DNA from: Pseudoalteromonas luteoviolacea S2607
GTDB taxonomy: Bacteria > Pseudomonadota > Gammaproteobacteria > Enterobacterales > Alteromonadaceae
NCBI RefSeq assembly: GCF_001625575.1
Contig: NZ_AUXV01000067.1
Span: 124,001 to 188,000, forward strand
Reading direction: 5' to 3'
DNA length: 64,000 nt
The notes under the pieces are model-generated. The model saw only the letters and a program-made list of their open reading frames with translations, had not been told where the DNA came from and ran no database searches. Positions within the stretch are counted from its first letter, which is position 1, and each line of letters starts with the position of its first letter. Of this stretch, positions 46,680 through 55,060 are shown one piece after another. A program made the translations under genes and the position numbers.

Positions 46680-47013
46680 GTGCGTGTTACTGCGCGCCAA
46701 GCGATTTCAAGTGATATTGCCAAATAAAAAGGTTAAAGCAGCCTTTGAGAGCCTCCCACACGGCTTAAAACGATTAACAGACGCTATAGGCGAGTTTGAT
46801 TAAAACAAGCTTTGAGGGGAGTACATACATTTTTATGTCTGCGCAAGACAAAATCATTTAACTGGGTAGCCATTTTGATGCCGAGGAAATTTGCAATAGA
46901 ATTAATTGTTTGAATTAAGATAAACTTTTAGACTTGATAGTTGTAAATAAACGTTTGATATACAAAGATATAAATTTTTTATTTGCTTTCTTGAGAAGTA
47001 CCAAGAGGAGGGA
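46680..47013. other. Gene-free region downstream of tRNA-His
   Basis: No complete gene. A short rightward open stretch at about 46704-46802 encodes a peptide reading in part KVKAAFESLPHGLKRLTDA before a stop, without a start or ribosome-binding site; it may be a decayed gene fragment. No direct repeat of the tRNA 3' end was found. Confidence 0.35.
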
Positions 47014-47090
47014 TGGGGCGACTGATGGGGCTCGAACCCACGACAACCGGAATCACAATCCAGGGCTCTACCAACTGAGCTACAGCCGCC
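47014..47090 (-). tRNA. tRNA-His (GTG anticodon)
   Basis: The minus-strand transcript folds fully: acceptor 7 bp plus the histidine-specific extra G-1 paired with C73, D arm GCTCAGTTGGTAGAGC, anticodon loop TTGTGAT (anticodon GTG), T arm GTGGG-TTCGAGC-CCCAT, and an encoded CCA end (47014-47016 on the plus strand). The acceptor has one G-U pair. It is transcribed alone, leftward, from its own promoter. Confidence 0.97.
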
Positions 47091-47126
47091 ACAATTTTCG
47101 TGTAACACCTTTGTGGTGTGGCGCGC

Positions 47127-47154
47127 ATAATACAGAACTTTTTTTACAATGCAA
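47127..47154 (-). promoter_or_regulatory. tRNA-His promoter
   Basis: On the minus strand TTGCAT (plus 47149-47154) and TATTAT (plus 47127-47132) are 16 bases apart. A GC-rich discriminator, GCGCGCC, follows, as expected of a stringently controlled stable-RNA promoter. Confidence 0.8.
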
Positions 47155-47271
47155 AGCCTTTTTTTATTTTTTTACTGTTTTTAGTAGATTTGCAGCAATT
47201 TTCGTCGAGACAGCTAAAATTCATACTTTGTAATTAAACTTAATAGCTTAGAATAATTTATAGGAGAGTTT

Positions 47272-48087
47272 ATGGAAGTACTTATGGATTGGCTGAATAA
47301 TAATTCGGACACCTTGTCACATTACCTCATTCAAGGGGTAATCGCTTTAATCATTTTCTTTATTGGTATTAGGGTGGCTAAGTTTTCGGCGTCTTTAACA
47401 GAGAAGGCGATCAGTAAACGAAAAGTAGATAAAGCGGTCGGCACTTTTGTATCAAACATTGTTTACAGCTTGGTCTTTGTGGCGACCCTATTGATGGCAC
47501 TATCGCAAGTGGGTGTTGAAACAACGTCATTTATCGCTATTTTGGGTGCAGCAGGCTTAGCAGTGGGTTTAGCGCTGCAAGGGTCACTCTCTAATTTTGC
47601 TTCAGGTGTGTTGATTATTATATTGAGACCTTTTAAGTCTGGTGATTATATTGACGCAGCAGGTCAATCGGGCAGTGTCCAACGCATAGAGATTTTTTCT
47701 ACTGAATTGATAACGCCAGACAATAAAGTTGTTATAATACCCAATTCATCAATCATGTCAGGTGCGATAGTAAACTATTCTCGAGAAAAGACACGCAGAA
47801 TAGACTTTGTAATTGGCGTAGGATATGACTCTGACCTTAAGCACGTGAAGAAAGTACTGCAAGAGGTGCTTGAAAAAGAGTCTCGAATTTTAAAAGACCC
47901 AGCTTATACTATAGCTGTTTTGGCATTGGCAGATTCAAGCGTTAATTTTGCTGTACGACCTTGGGTAAATACCAGTGACTATTGGCCAACTTATTTTGAT
48001 TTGTTGGAAAACATCAAACTGGCGTTAGATGACGCTGGCATTAACATTCCTTATCCGCAAATGGATGTGCATTTACAAAAAGATTGA
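47272..48087 (+). CDS. mscS: Small-conductance mechanosensitive channel MscS
   Basis: Heptameric inner-membrane channel that opens under membrane tension to release solutes in osmotic downshock. The 271-residue product has three N-terminal transmembrane helices (about 18-38, 62-82, 88-115), the pore-lining TM3 with the Gly/Ala-rich ILGAAGLAVGLALQGSLSNFASG, and the cytoplasmic beta and alpha-beta cage. Length and motif match E. coli MscS. The start has GGAG upstream; the next gene begins 20 bases after the stop. Confidence 0.95.
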   Translation: MEVLMDWLNNNSDTLSHYLIQGVIALIIFFIGIRVAKFSASLTEKAISKRKVDKAVGTFVSNIVYSLVFVATLLMALSQVGVETTSFIAILGAAGLAVGLALQGSLSNFASGVLIIILRPFKSGDYIDAAGQSGSVQRIEIFSTELITPDNKVVIIPNSSIMSGAIVNYSREKTRRIDFVIGVGYDSDLKHVKKVLQEVLEKESRILKDPAYTIAVLALADSSVNFAVRPWVNTSDYWPTYFDLLENIKLALDDAGINIPYPQMDVHLQKD

Positions 48088-48107
48088 ATATAAAGGTTAC
48101 TTTTATA

Positions 48108-48911
48108 ATGAAAATGAAACTGGTTTCTCTCTGCGTTTTAACAGCAACTTCTTCTTTTGTAGCAACTGCTGAAGCAAGCTCTGAAAGTTCTACCAAAGAG
48201 GAAAAAGTATGGGACATCACAAGTGAAGTGGGCGCAATTGTCACAAGCGGTAATACCGAAACAACAACACTCAAAGGTGAGATTAAGGCTAAGCACAATT
48301 TAGAAAGTTGGCGTAACGAGTATAAGTTGGATGGCATTTTCAAAGAAGATGAAATTGAAAATGACGACGGTGAAAAAGTCAAAGAACGTACTAATGAAAA
48401 GTACTCTCTATCTGTTCAAGGTAACTATAAACTAGTTGAAGATCACAGCCATTTGTTTATTTCTGGTTCTTACGCTTCCGATTACTTCGGCGCATACAGA
48501 AGTGAATCAGTATTGTCTGTGGGTTATGGCCTGAGATTGTTAAGTAAAAGCAACATGTACTTAGACTTCGAGATTGGTCCTGGTATAAAGCGCTTTGAAT
48601 ACCAAGATGATAGCACTGAAACAACGCCGGACGGAAAATCGTTAGCAGGAGAAACTGAAAGCGAGGTTATCGGCGTTGGAAAGATCGACTACGAATGGCA
48701 GATATCAGACAATGCTAAGTTCACACAATTGATAGCAGTAGAGTATGGTGATACCAACACTAAAACTGTATCGGAAACCGCATTACTGACAAAGATAAAC
48801 GGTTCGTTGCAAATGAAAGTCGGGTATAATATCACCCATAATTCTGATGTTGATGAAGGCAAAGAAAAAACGGATACGGAAACCTCGTTGACCTTGGTTT
48901 ACAGTTTTTAA
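48108..48911 (+). CDS. DUF481 outer-membrane protein (YdiY-like)
   Basis: A secreted beta-rich protein of the DUF481 family, thought to form an outer-membrane barrel; function unknown. The 267-residue precursor has a signal peptide (cleavage near ATAEA, about residue 22), then VWDITSEVGAIVTSGNTETTTLKGEIKAKH in outline, alternating hydrophobic strands typical of the family and a terminal aromatic residue (SLTLVYSF) as in outer-membrane barrels. ATG at 48108 chosen for its signal peptide; AAGG is 11 bases upstream. Followed by a terminator. Confidence 0.85.
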   Translation: MKMKLVSLCVLTATSSFVATAEASSESSTKEEKVWDITSEVGAIVTSGNTETTTLKGEIKAKHNLESWRNEYKLDGIFKEDEIENDDGEKVKERTNEKYSLSVQGNYKLVEDHSHLFISGSYASDYFGAYRSESVLSVGYGLRLLSKSNMYLDFEIGPGIKRFEYQDDSTETTPDGKSLAGETESEVIGVGKIDYEWQISDNAKFTQLIAVEYGDTNTKTVSETALLTKINGSLQMKVGYNITHNSDVDEGKEKTDTETSLTLVYSF

Positions 48912-48943
48912 CACATAGACGCAGAATATAACAAAGATATGAC

Positions 48944-48970
48944 AAAAAAAGGGCTGTCAGCCCTTTTTCT
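48944..48970 (+). terminator. Terminator after the DUF481 gene
   Basis: AAAAAGGGCT and AGCCCTTTTT form a 10-bp stem with a GTC loop. It separates mscS/DUF481 from the polysaccharide locus. Confidence 0.9.
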
Positions 48971-49037
48971 ATTTCCTAGAACTCGTGTAGAATATGCAAT
49001 CTTTTTTTGGATATTTGGCAAGCAGGATACAAATTAG

Positions 49038-51635
49038 ATGTCTTTTACGCGTGTTTTAGCAATAATTTTATTTGGGTTTAGTGCCTTTGTTAGTGCATTC
49101 TCACCGACACCAGAGCAAATAGAACAGTTCAAAAAATTGCCTAAGTCACAGCAAGAGGCATTAGCGAAACAATATGGTATTGACCTGTCAGTATTGGGAG
49201 CCGGTACTAAAACCAATGCTGCAAGTAATATGGAGCTCTCTCCGTTAAGTATCGAGCCAAGAAACCCTGCTGAAATAGAAATAGAAGAACCTTTAAAGCC
49301 AGTCCAAAAAAAGTTGAAGCCATTTGGCTATGAGTTGTTTGCTGGCACGCCAACAAGCTTTGTGCCAACTGAGCAAATTGCCGTTCCAAATGATTATGTT
49401 TTAGCAAGTGGCGATGTGGTTTCCATTAGTTTATACGGCAAAGAAACAGCTATTCACGAATTAAAAATTGATCGTGAAGGCCGTTTAAGCATTCCAAATT
49501 TCTCACCCGCTTATGTTGCAGGATTAACTTATAAAGAATTAAAACAGCTTATTGACAATAAAGTAGCTACCGAAGCAATTGGCCTAAAGGCCTTTGTCTC
49601 TATCGCTGAGTTGAGAAGCTTACGTGTATTAGTAGTCGGTGAAGCATATAAGCCCGGCAGCTACATACTTTCTCCGCTATCTAATGTCACACATGCGCTT
49701 TTTGCAAGTGGTGGCTTAACAGATATCGCTTCATTGAGAAATGTTGAAGTAAAAAGAAAAGGAAAAAGCGTCGCCAAACTTGATCTTTATGATCTATTAC
49801 TTAGAGGTGATAGCAGTGGAGATATTACATTACAGTCTGGTGACGTTGTATTTATACCGTCCGTTGGCCCTCAAGTAAGCGTTGAAGGGCTTATTAAACG
49901 ACCTGCAATTTTTGAATTAAAGCATGGAGAAACTGCTGAATCGCTGATAACTATGTTTGGTGGGTTTCAGGAAGATGCATTTTTAGAACAAGTTGAAATA
50001 AAGCGTGTAGTGGATAACGCAAAAAAATCAGTAATCTCTGTCGATTTTAGCAAAAAACAAATTGATTATCTCCCACAGGGTGGTGATGTCATAAAAGTAC
50101 AAAGTGTCAATAATGACATAATTGACTCAGTTACTCTAATCGGTGCGGTTTCTAGACCTGGTTACTATCAATGGAACGAAGATTTGAGCTTTGATCAGTT
50201 GGTTAAAAGTAGCAAAGCTGATTTACTCCCTCAAGCTGACTTAAACTATGCAATTATAGTTCGAGAAGGGAGAGCACTTGGTCAAATTGACATTATTCAG
50301 TTCTCTATTCTAGACGCCCTAAATGGGGAAAAAATTAGTCTTCAGAAAAATGATGAGGTTTATGTATTTAGTCGTTTTAACTATTTGCATAAAGAAGAGA
50401 ATGCGCTTCGCAATTTGGCTCTGACAGCTGCTGAACAAGAGCTTCAGGAACAGGTGAAGTTATGGCATTTGTATGAGCGCGAGCAATTTAATAAGAAAAT
50501 TATTTCTGCAGGAGTGAAGGTCAATACTGCAGAGATTAATGGTGATATCAAAAAAGCGACACCGACATTATTTGGTCGAGCTAAATTGCTTGCCCCAATT
50601 ATTGCTAAATTAGAGCACCAGTCTACTGCGGGACAACCTGTCGCAATATTCGAGATTGACGGGCAAGTGAGGTTCCCAGGGGTTTACCCATTGTCGCAAA
50701 ATAAAACGGCAAGAGACGCACTGGCTGCTGCAGGGGGGCTATTGGAGTCTGCATTTACAGAGTATGCCGAAGTAACACGTGGGCTGACAAATGGTGAAGT
50801 GCTTCATTTCCAAATTAACGACATTGATAGTAGAGCTAAAAATGAAGGTAAGCTTTTAGCAAGCCGCGATATATTAAATATTCTAAGGCAACCTAATTGG
50901 CAAGAAAGTTATAAAGTTCAATTAAAAGGCGAAGTTAAATTTCCAGGGATTTACACCATAAAACGTGGTGATAGCCTAGAGCAAGTTTTAACTAGGGCTG
51001 GCGGAATTACAAAATTTGCTGAGCCAAGAGCTGCCATTTTTACACGTGAAGCAATTAAAAGCCAAGAAGAAAAGCAGCTTCAAAAGTTGTCGGAAGATTT
51101 AAGAAAAGATATCGCATCAAAGAGTTTTCAAAAATCGATTGGCTCAAATACTTCACTATCATATGACGAGACAGATAAATTGCTGAAAGACTTAGCTAGC
51201 GTTAAAGCTCTTGGCCGTTTAGTTATTGACTTACCAGATATTATAAGTGGTAGAGAAGTTTTGAGACTTCAGGATGGTGATACTTTGTATATCCCTGGTA
51301 AACAAGACTCTATATCAATTATTGGTGAAGTAAATTATAGCTCATCTCATTTGTTTAAACAGGGCGTATCTATTGAGGAATATATCGCTTTGAGTGGTGG
51401 CATGAAAGATCGTGCTGATGAGAAAAAGGTATATGTAATTAAAGCAAATGGTGCTGTATTCATACCTAATTACACTAATTGGTTTGCGGTTAATAATCAC
51501 CTTGAACTTGAAGCTGGAGACACAATAGTTGTGCCAATGGACTCGTCACACATGGATAATCTGACTCTTTGGAGCACCGCTACTCAGATATTTTATCAAT
51601 TGGGTGTTGGTGTCGCGGCGATTGCAAGGATCTAG
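49038..51635 (+). CDS. Large polysaccharide export protein with six SLBB domains
   Basis: Probably the outer-membrane export component (Wza/OPX family) for the surface polysaccharide made by the following genes. The 865-residue protein has a Sec signal (cleavage near AFVSA-FS, residue 20), a poly-export domain (about 118-190, NDYVLASGDVVSISLYGKE) and six SLBB domains, recognised by repeated V-x-GE-x-x-x-PG-x-Y units beginning near 204, 284, 368, 538, 632 and 760. Two sections (about 440-520 and 680-730) are helical and charged. No lipobox cysteine is seen, unlike Wza, and it is more than twice the length of Wza. First gene of the locus, with no RfaH ops element upstream. Confidence 0.92.
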   Translation: MSFTRVLAIILFGFSAFVSAFSPTPEQIEQFKKLPKSQQEALAKQYGIDLSVLGAGTKTNAASNMELSPLSIEPRNPAEIEIEEPLKPVQKKLKPFGYELFAGTPTSFVPTEQIAVPNDYVLASGDVVSISLYGKETAIHELKIDREGRLSIPNFSPAYVAGLTYKELKQLIDNKVATEAIGLKAFVSIAELRSLRVLVVGEAYKPGSYILSPLSNVTHALFASGGLTDIASLRNVEVKRKGKSVAKLDLYDLLLRGDSSGDITLQSGDVVFIPSVGPQVSVEGLIKRPAIFELKHGETAESLITMFGGFQEDAFLEQVEIKRVVDNAKKSVISVDFSKKQIDYLPQGGDVIKVQSVNNDIIDSVTLIGAVSRPGYYQWNEDLSFDQLVKSSKADLLPQADLNYAIIVREGRALGQIDIIQFSILDALNGEKISLQKNDEVYVFSRFNYLHKEENALRNLALTAAEQELQEQVKLWHLYEREQFNKKIISAGVKVNTAEINGDIKKATPTLFGRAKLLAPIIAKLEHQSTAGQPVAIFEIDGQVRFPGVYPLSQNKTARDALAAAGGLLESAFTEYAEVTRGLTNGEVLHFQINDIDSRAKNEGKLLASRDILNILRQPNWQESYKVQLKGEVKFPGIYTIKRGDSLEQVLTRAGGITKFAEPRAAIFTREAIKSQEEKQLQKLSEDLRKDIASKSFQKSIGSNTSLSYDETDKLLKDLASVKALGRLVIDLPDIISGREVLRLQDGDTLYIPGKQDSISIIGEVNYSSSHLFKQGVSIEEYIALSGGMKDRADEKKVYVIKANGAVFIPNYTNWFAVNNHLELEAGDTIVVPMDSSHMDNLTLWSTATQIFYQLGVGVAAIARI

Positions 51636-51647
51636 GTTGAGTCGATT

Positions 51648-52526
51648 ATGAATAAAGAGAATAACGAAGTGGACTTTCAAGCCTTAGTCAAGTTAATTTG
51701 GAATAAAAAGTTCTACATCATTAGCATTGCGTTTCCAATAATTTTGCTAATTAATTTAGCCGTTTATTTTGGTGTTGAAAAAGAGTATTCAGCCCAAGTT
51801 TTATTGTCGGAAAGAAGCAGTAATAATCCGTTAGAGCTTCCTAGTGAGATGGGGGCTTTGGGGGCATTGGTTGGCTTCGGGGCAGAATCCACTAATGAAG
51901 CTGATAAATCTTTAGAAATAATGAAAACTCGAAAGTTTATTGGTCAGTTTGTGAACATGTATGGTTATGCACCTTATTTACTAGCGGTCAAAAAGTGGGA
52001 TAAGGAAAGTAATGAAATCTCGTTTACCGAGGCGTATTCAGCTACTGATGGGTGGGCTGAGGGTGAACCGAATATCTTTCAAATTAAGAAGGCCTTTTTG
52101 GACTCGGTAAAAGTCGCTCAGGATAACGTAAGTAATTTTTACTCGATCGCAATTACACATAAGTCTCCTTATGTTGCAAAAGAAATCTTAGAAAACCTTG
52201 TTTCTGACTTAAATGAGTTGATGCAACAAAAAGCTATTCTTAGTGCCGACTCTAGCATTGAGTATCTTGAGAGAGAATTGGTAAATACGAAAAACGTTGA
52301 GCTGAGGCAGACGTTATTAAAGCTTGTCGAGGCTGAGTTGCAGAAAAAAATGATGGCTAGAGTCCACAGTGACTATATTTTTACAATTGAGGACCCAGCT
52401 GTATTGAAGTTAAAACACATTTTTCCGAACTACATGTTATTGGCAATACTATCGGTTTTTGCTGGGCTAGGTTTTGGTGTTTTTATTGTGTTATTGAGAG
52501 CAAAGTTTAAAGGGGTGAATCAATAA
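51648..52526 (+). CDS. Wzz-type polysaccharide chain-length regulator
   Basis: Inner-membrane co-polymerase that sets chain length and contacts the Wzy polymerase. The 292-residue product has TM helices at about 20-42 and 262-284 flanking a periplasmic helical domain, begins with the Wzz-domain pattern VDFQALVKLIWNKKFYI, and ends shortly after TM2. There is no cytoplasmic Walker A or tyrosine-rich tail, so it is not a Wzc autokinase. The Pro-rich motif before TM2 reads AVLKLKHIFPNY. It lies 12 bases after the export gene and overlaps the next start (TAATG). Confidence 0.88.
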   Translation: MNKENNEVDFQALVKLIWNKKFYIISIAFPIILLINLAVYFGVEKEYSAQVLLSERSSNNPLELPSEMGALGALVGFGAESTNEADKSLEIMKTRKFIGQFVNMYGYAPYLLAVKKWDKESNEISFTEAYSATDGWAEGEPNIFQIKKAFLDSVKVAQDNVSNFYSIAITHKSPYVAKEILENLVSDLNELMQQKAILSADSSIEYLERELVNTKNVELRQTLLKLVEAELQKKMMARVHSDYIFTIEDPAVLKLKHIFPNYMLLAILSVFAGLGFGVFIVLLRAKFKGVNQ

Positions 52527-53527
52527 TGCACAGAACGAATTCAGAAATGCACCTAGATGAAGTAAAAATGGATAATCAAGATATCAAGTACTACTTGAAC
52601 AAATCCTTTCGCTCAAGAAGGCAGGCTTTGAAGCCTGATATTATATACTTATATTGCCCAGAATCAGCGGTAGAAGAAGTACTAAATTGTACTAAAGATT
52701 ATGATTTTGATGTAGCAATCAATGACTATGACGTTAAAGCAATAGGCCGAAAGGTCATTTGTCACTATCACAGTGCCGCGCTTTCAAGTGAGCAAAAACA
52801 GTTCTTAATTCGTGCTATGGAGTACGGCGCATGGGTAGAGCCTTTGGTAAGCTACTTAGATGCTCGAAACAAGTACACTGAAGTTAAGCTTCTGAACAGT
52901 GGTTACTTTTTGCATCAAAAGGCGTTTTCGATTCTCTCTACTCAGAGAAACCAGAAAATTAAGCGTGTATTGGATATCGTAGTCTCTTTAACTGCTCTTA
53001 TCTTCTTACTCCCTATTATGTTACTTGTTGCCATTGCTATTAGGCTTGAAAGCCCTGGACGTGTTATATATAAGCAACTAAGGGTTGGGCAGTTTAACCA
53101 AGAGTTCGAGGTTCTTAAGTTTCGTTCAATGGTTAACAATGCAGAGAATGGGAAGGCTCAATGGGCTCAGAAGAATGATCCTCGCGTAACTAAGGTTGGA
53201 AAATTTATACGCAAAACACGTATAGACGAACTCCCTCAGTTTGTGAACGTTTTGAGAGGAGAAATGTCACTTGTTGGCCCTAGACCAGAACGTGAAGTGT
53301 TTATATGTGACCTTGAAAAGGAAATCTCCTACTACAGATTCAGACATTCAGTCAAACCTGGTATTACAGGGTTAGCTCAGGTTTCGTATCCTTATGGTGA
53401 CTCTATAGAGGATGCCGTTTGGAAGCATAAATACGATATTTATTATATTAAACACCATTCTTTAAGAAGTGATTTCAAGATATTGTTAAAAACAGTCAAA
53501 GTCGTACTTTTTGGTATGGGTAGATGA
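52526..53527 (+). CDS. Initiating undecaprenyl-phosphate sugar-1-phosphate transferase
   Basis: Transfers the first sugar-1-phosphate of the repeat unit to undecaprenyl phosphate. The C-terminal half (about 140-333) is a bacterial sugar transferase: KRVLDIVVSLTALIFLLPIML (re-entrant membrane helix), PGRVIYKQLRVGQ, FEVLKFRSM, RKTRIDELPQFVNVLRGEM and SLVGPRPE. The N-terminal 130 residues lack the usual four transmembrane helices of WcaJ and look soluble, so this is a shortened variant with a single membrane helix. The sugar cannot be read from sequence. Start has GGGGTGA 9 bases upstream. Confidence 0.92.
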   Translation: MHRTNSEMHLDEVKMDNQDIKYYLNKSFRSRRQALKPDIIYLYCPESAVEEVLNCTKDYDFDVAINDYDVKAIGRKVICHYHSAALSSEQKQFLIRAMEYGAWVEPLVSYLDARNKYTEVKLLNSGYFLHQKAFSILSTQRNQKIKRVLDIVVSLTALIFLLPIMLLVAIAIRLESPGRVIYKQLRVGQFNQEFEVLKFRSMVNNAENGKAQWAQKNDPRVTKVGKFIRKTRIDELPQFVNVLRGEMSLVGPRPEREVFICDLEKEISYYRFRHSVKPGITGLAQVSYPYGDSIEDAVWKHKYDIYYIKHHSLRSDFKILLKTVKVVLFGMGR

Positions 53528-54561
53528 TTGATGTTTTGAAGGGGAAAGGACGAAAAGTCCTTTTCTCAACAATTGCTGATCTTATTCCACGGGTTATTCC
53601 TCTATTAACAACTATCTTTATAGTTAGTTTAGATACTGAATCTCGAGTTGTTGATTACTTATTTACTCTAGCAATTTTTAATATTGCAGCTGTTATTTTA
53701 AACTTTGGTGCTCAATATCAAGAGAGTACATCACATGAATTATTAAAGCAGAAGCTGATAATTCAGTTTTCGTTTGTTCTTCTTGTATATTTGTCTCAGT
53801 TTCTAATTGAAGTTAAACAATTTGAAGAGATATTTTACGCTTTGATTCTTGGTTGTGTTTATGCTCATGTTAATGAGTTTAGGCTGCGTAGAGAAGGTAA
53901 AGTATATAAATATTTCTTGGCGGCTCTGTTACTTGTGGTACCTAGAGCTGTATGCATGTTTTTTAGTGTTGACTATTATATATCTTCAATAGTTTCAGCA
54001 GTTTTGTTAGCTTTATTTATACTGGTAGGGCTAGATAAAGTTGGGAATAAAGCTGAGAGTCAAAGTGTTTTTAACTTTGCATTTTTAACAAGCGTAATCA
54101 TAATTATATATCAGCAAATACCGAGCTTGTTTTCAATAACACAAGGGGTTGATGAGAATGAACGTATAGAACAGATAGTTGTAAGAATACTGTTTGGCCT
54201 TATGTTCCTTAAAACTACACTGGTAGTTATGATTATCAGATATAATTTTAAAATTTATTTTAATCGTTTGGTTTTCTCATGCTTTTTATTGTCTTTTATC
54301 TTGGTGACAGAGTTTTTTGTTAGTTATACATATTTAAAATACTTTTTATATATAATTATATTTTTTAGCTCAGAATTAATTTACGCGTACTTCTCTGCAG
54401 AAATGCATAAGAATTATAATTATAAGAGTATGTCTGTTGATGCATTTTGCCTCATGTCTTTAGCGTTTTTGTTTTCGTATTTTGAGTTTAATTTAATTCA
54501 GATTTATACCTTTAGCTCAGTAGGGCTTGTTATTTTTAGGTTAAGGAGAGGGCATGTTTAA
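53524..54561 (+). CDS. Polytopic membrane protein, candidate repeat-unit flippase (Wzx-like)
   Basis: Not recognised by a firm motif. The 345-residue, very hydrophobic product has about ten predicted transmembrane helices, and its N terminus (LFSTIADLIPRVIPLLTTI) resembles the first helix of oligosaccharide flippases. It is clearly shorter than typical Wzx proteins (about 400-480 residues). In a locus that otherwise has initiator, polymerase and chain-length genes, a flippase is the missing function, hence the inference. Base composition is markedly AT-rich. Start overlaps the previous stop (ATGA), and its end overlaps the next gene by 8 bases. Confidence 0.55.
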   Translation: MIDVLKGKGRKVLFSTIADLIPRVIPLLTTIFIVSLDTESRVVDYLFTLAIFNIAAVILNFGAQYQESTSHELLKQKLIIQFSFVLLVYLSQFLIEVKQFEEIFYALILGCVYAHVNEFRLRREGKVYKYFLAALLLVVPRAVCMFFSVDYYISSIVSAVLLALFILVGLDKVGNKAESQSVFNFAFLTSVIIIIYQQIPSLFSITQGVDENERIEQIVVRILFGLMFLKTTLVVMIIRYNFKIYFNRLVFSCFLLSFILVTEFFVSYTYLKYFLYIIIFFSSELIYAYFSAEMHKNYNYKSMSVDAFCLMSLAFLFSYFEFNLIQIYTFSSVGLVIFRLRRGHV

Positions 54562-55060
54562 GCACTTAACAAGGCTTATTTCTTATGCTTTAAAATTTAG
54601 GAGAATAGATAAATCCTATTTTACTATTAATATAGGTAAAAATATTCGCCTTTATTATCCAGGAAAAGTCCAGCACGAAGGGTATTTGCACCTCAACGAT
54701 GATAACTTCATAGATGCACGTGGTGGTGTTGATTTTGGAAAGAACGTTATATTGGCTCCTAAAGTTTGTATTCTTACATATAATCATGATTATGATAATG
54801 TGGATTGGGTTCCTTATTCTCCAAAAATAATCATGAAAGGTGTAGAAATAGGGCAAGATTGTTGGATTGGTTACGATTCGTTGTTATTACCTGGTACAAA
54901 GCTCGGTAATAATACTGTTGTTGCAGCAAAGTCCGTTCTCAAAGGAAGTTACCCCGACAATGTGTTAATTGCCGGTAACCCTGCAAAAGTAATAAAAGCA
55001 TTAGAGAAGTCAGATGATGCAAAACAGTATTTAATTCAAAAGTTTGGTGGTATATCTTGA
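54554..55060 (+). CDS. Hexapeptide-repeat O-acetyltransferase
   Basis: Left-handed beta-helix acyltransferase (WcaF/LacA type), probably adding acetyl to a sugar of the repeat unit. The 168-residue product shows hexapeptide turns (VDFGKNVILAPKVCI, VEIGQDCWIGYDSLLLPGT, LGNNTVVAAKSVLKG), the family histidine in TYNHDYDN, and a C-terminal AGNPAKVIKAL. The acceptor is unknown. Overlaps both neighbours. Confidence 0.87.
   Translation: MFKHLTRLISYALKFRRIDKSYFTINIGKNIRLYYPGKVQHEGYLHLNDDNFIDARGGVDFGKNVILAPKVCILTYNHDYDNVDWVPYSPKIIMKGVEIGQDCWIGYDSLLLPGTKLGNNTVVAAKSVLKGSYPDNVLIAGNPAKVIKALEKSDDAKQYLIQKFGGIS

Noticed and set aside
46680..47090. Integrative-element attachment site at tRNA-His
   Set aside because: No direct repeat of the tRNA 3' end and no integrase gene in the window.
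46902..47233. Short ORFs on both strands across 46902-47233
   Set aside because: Both overlap the tRNA-His gene, which folds completely.
48970..49037. RfaH ops/JUMPstart element before the polysaccharide locus
   Set aside because: GGCGGTAG or a close variant is absent.
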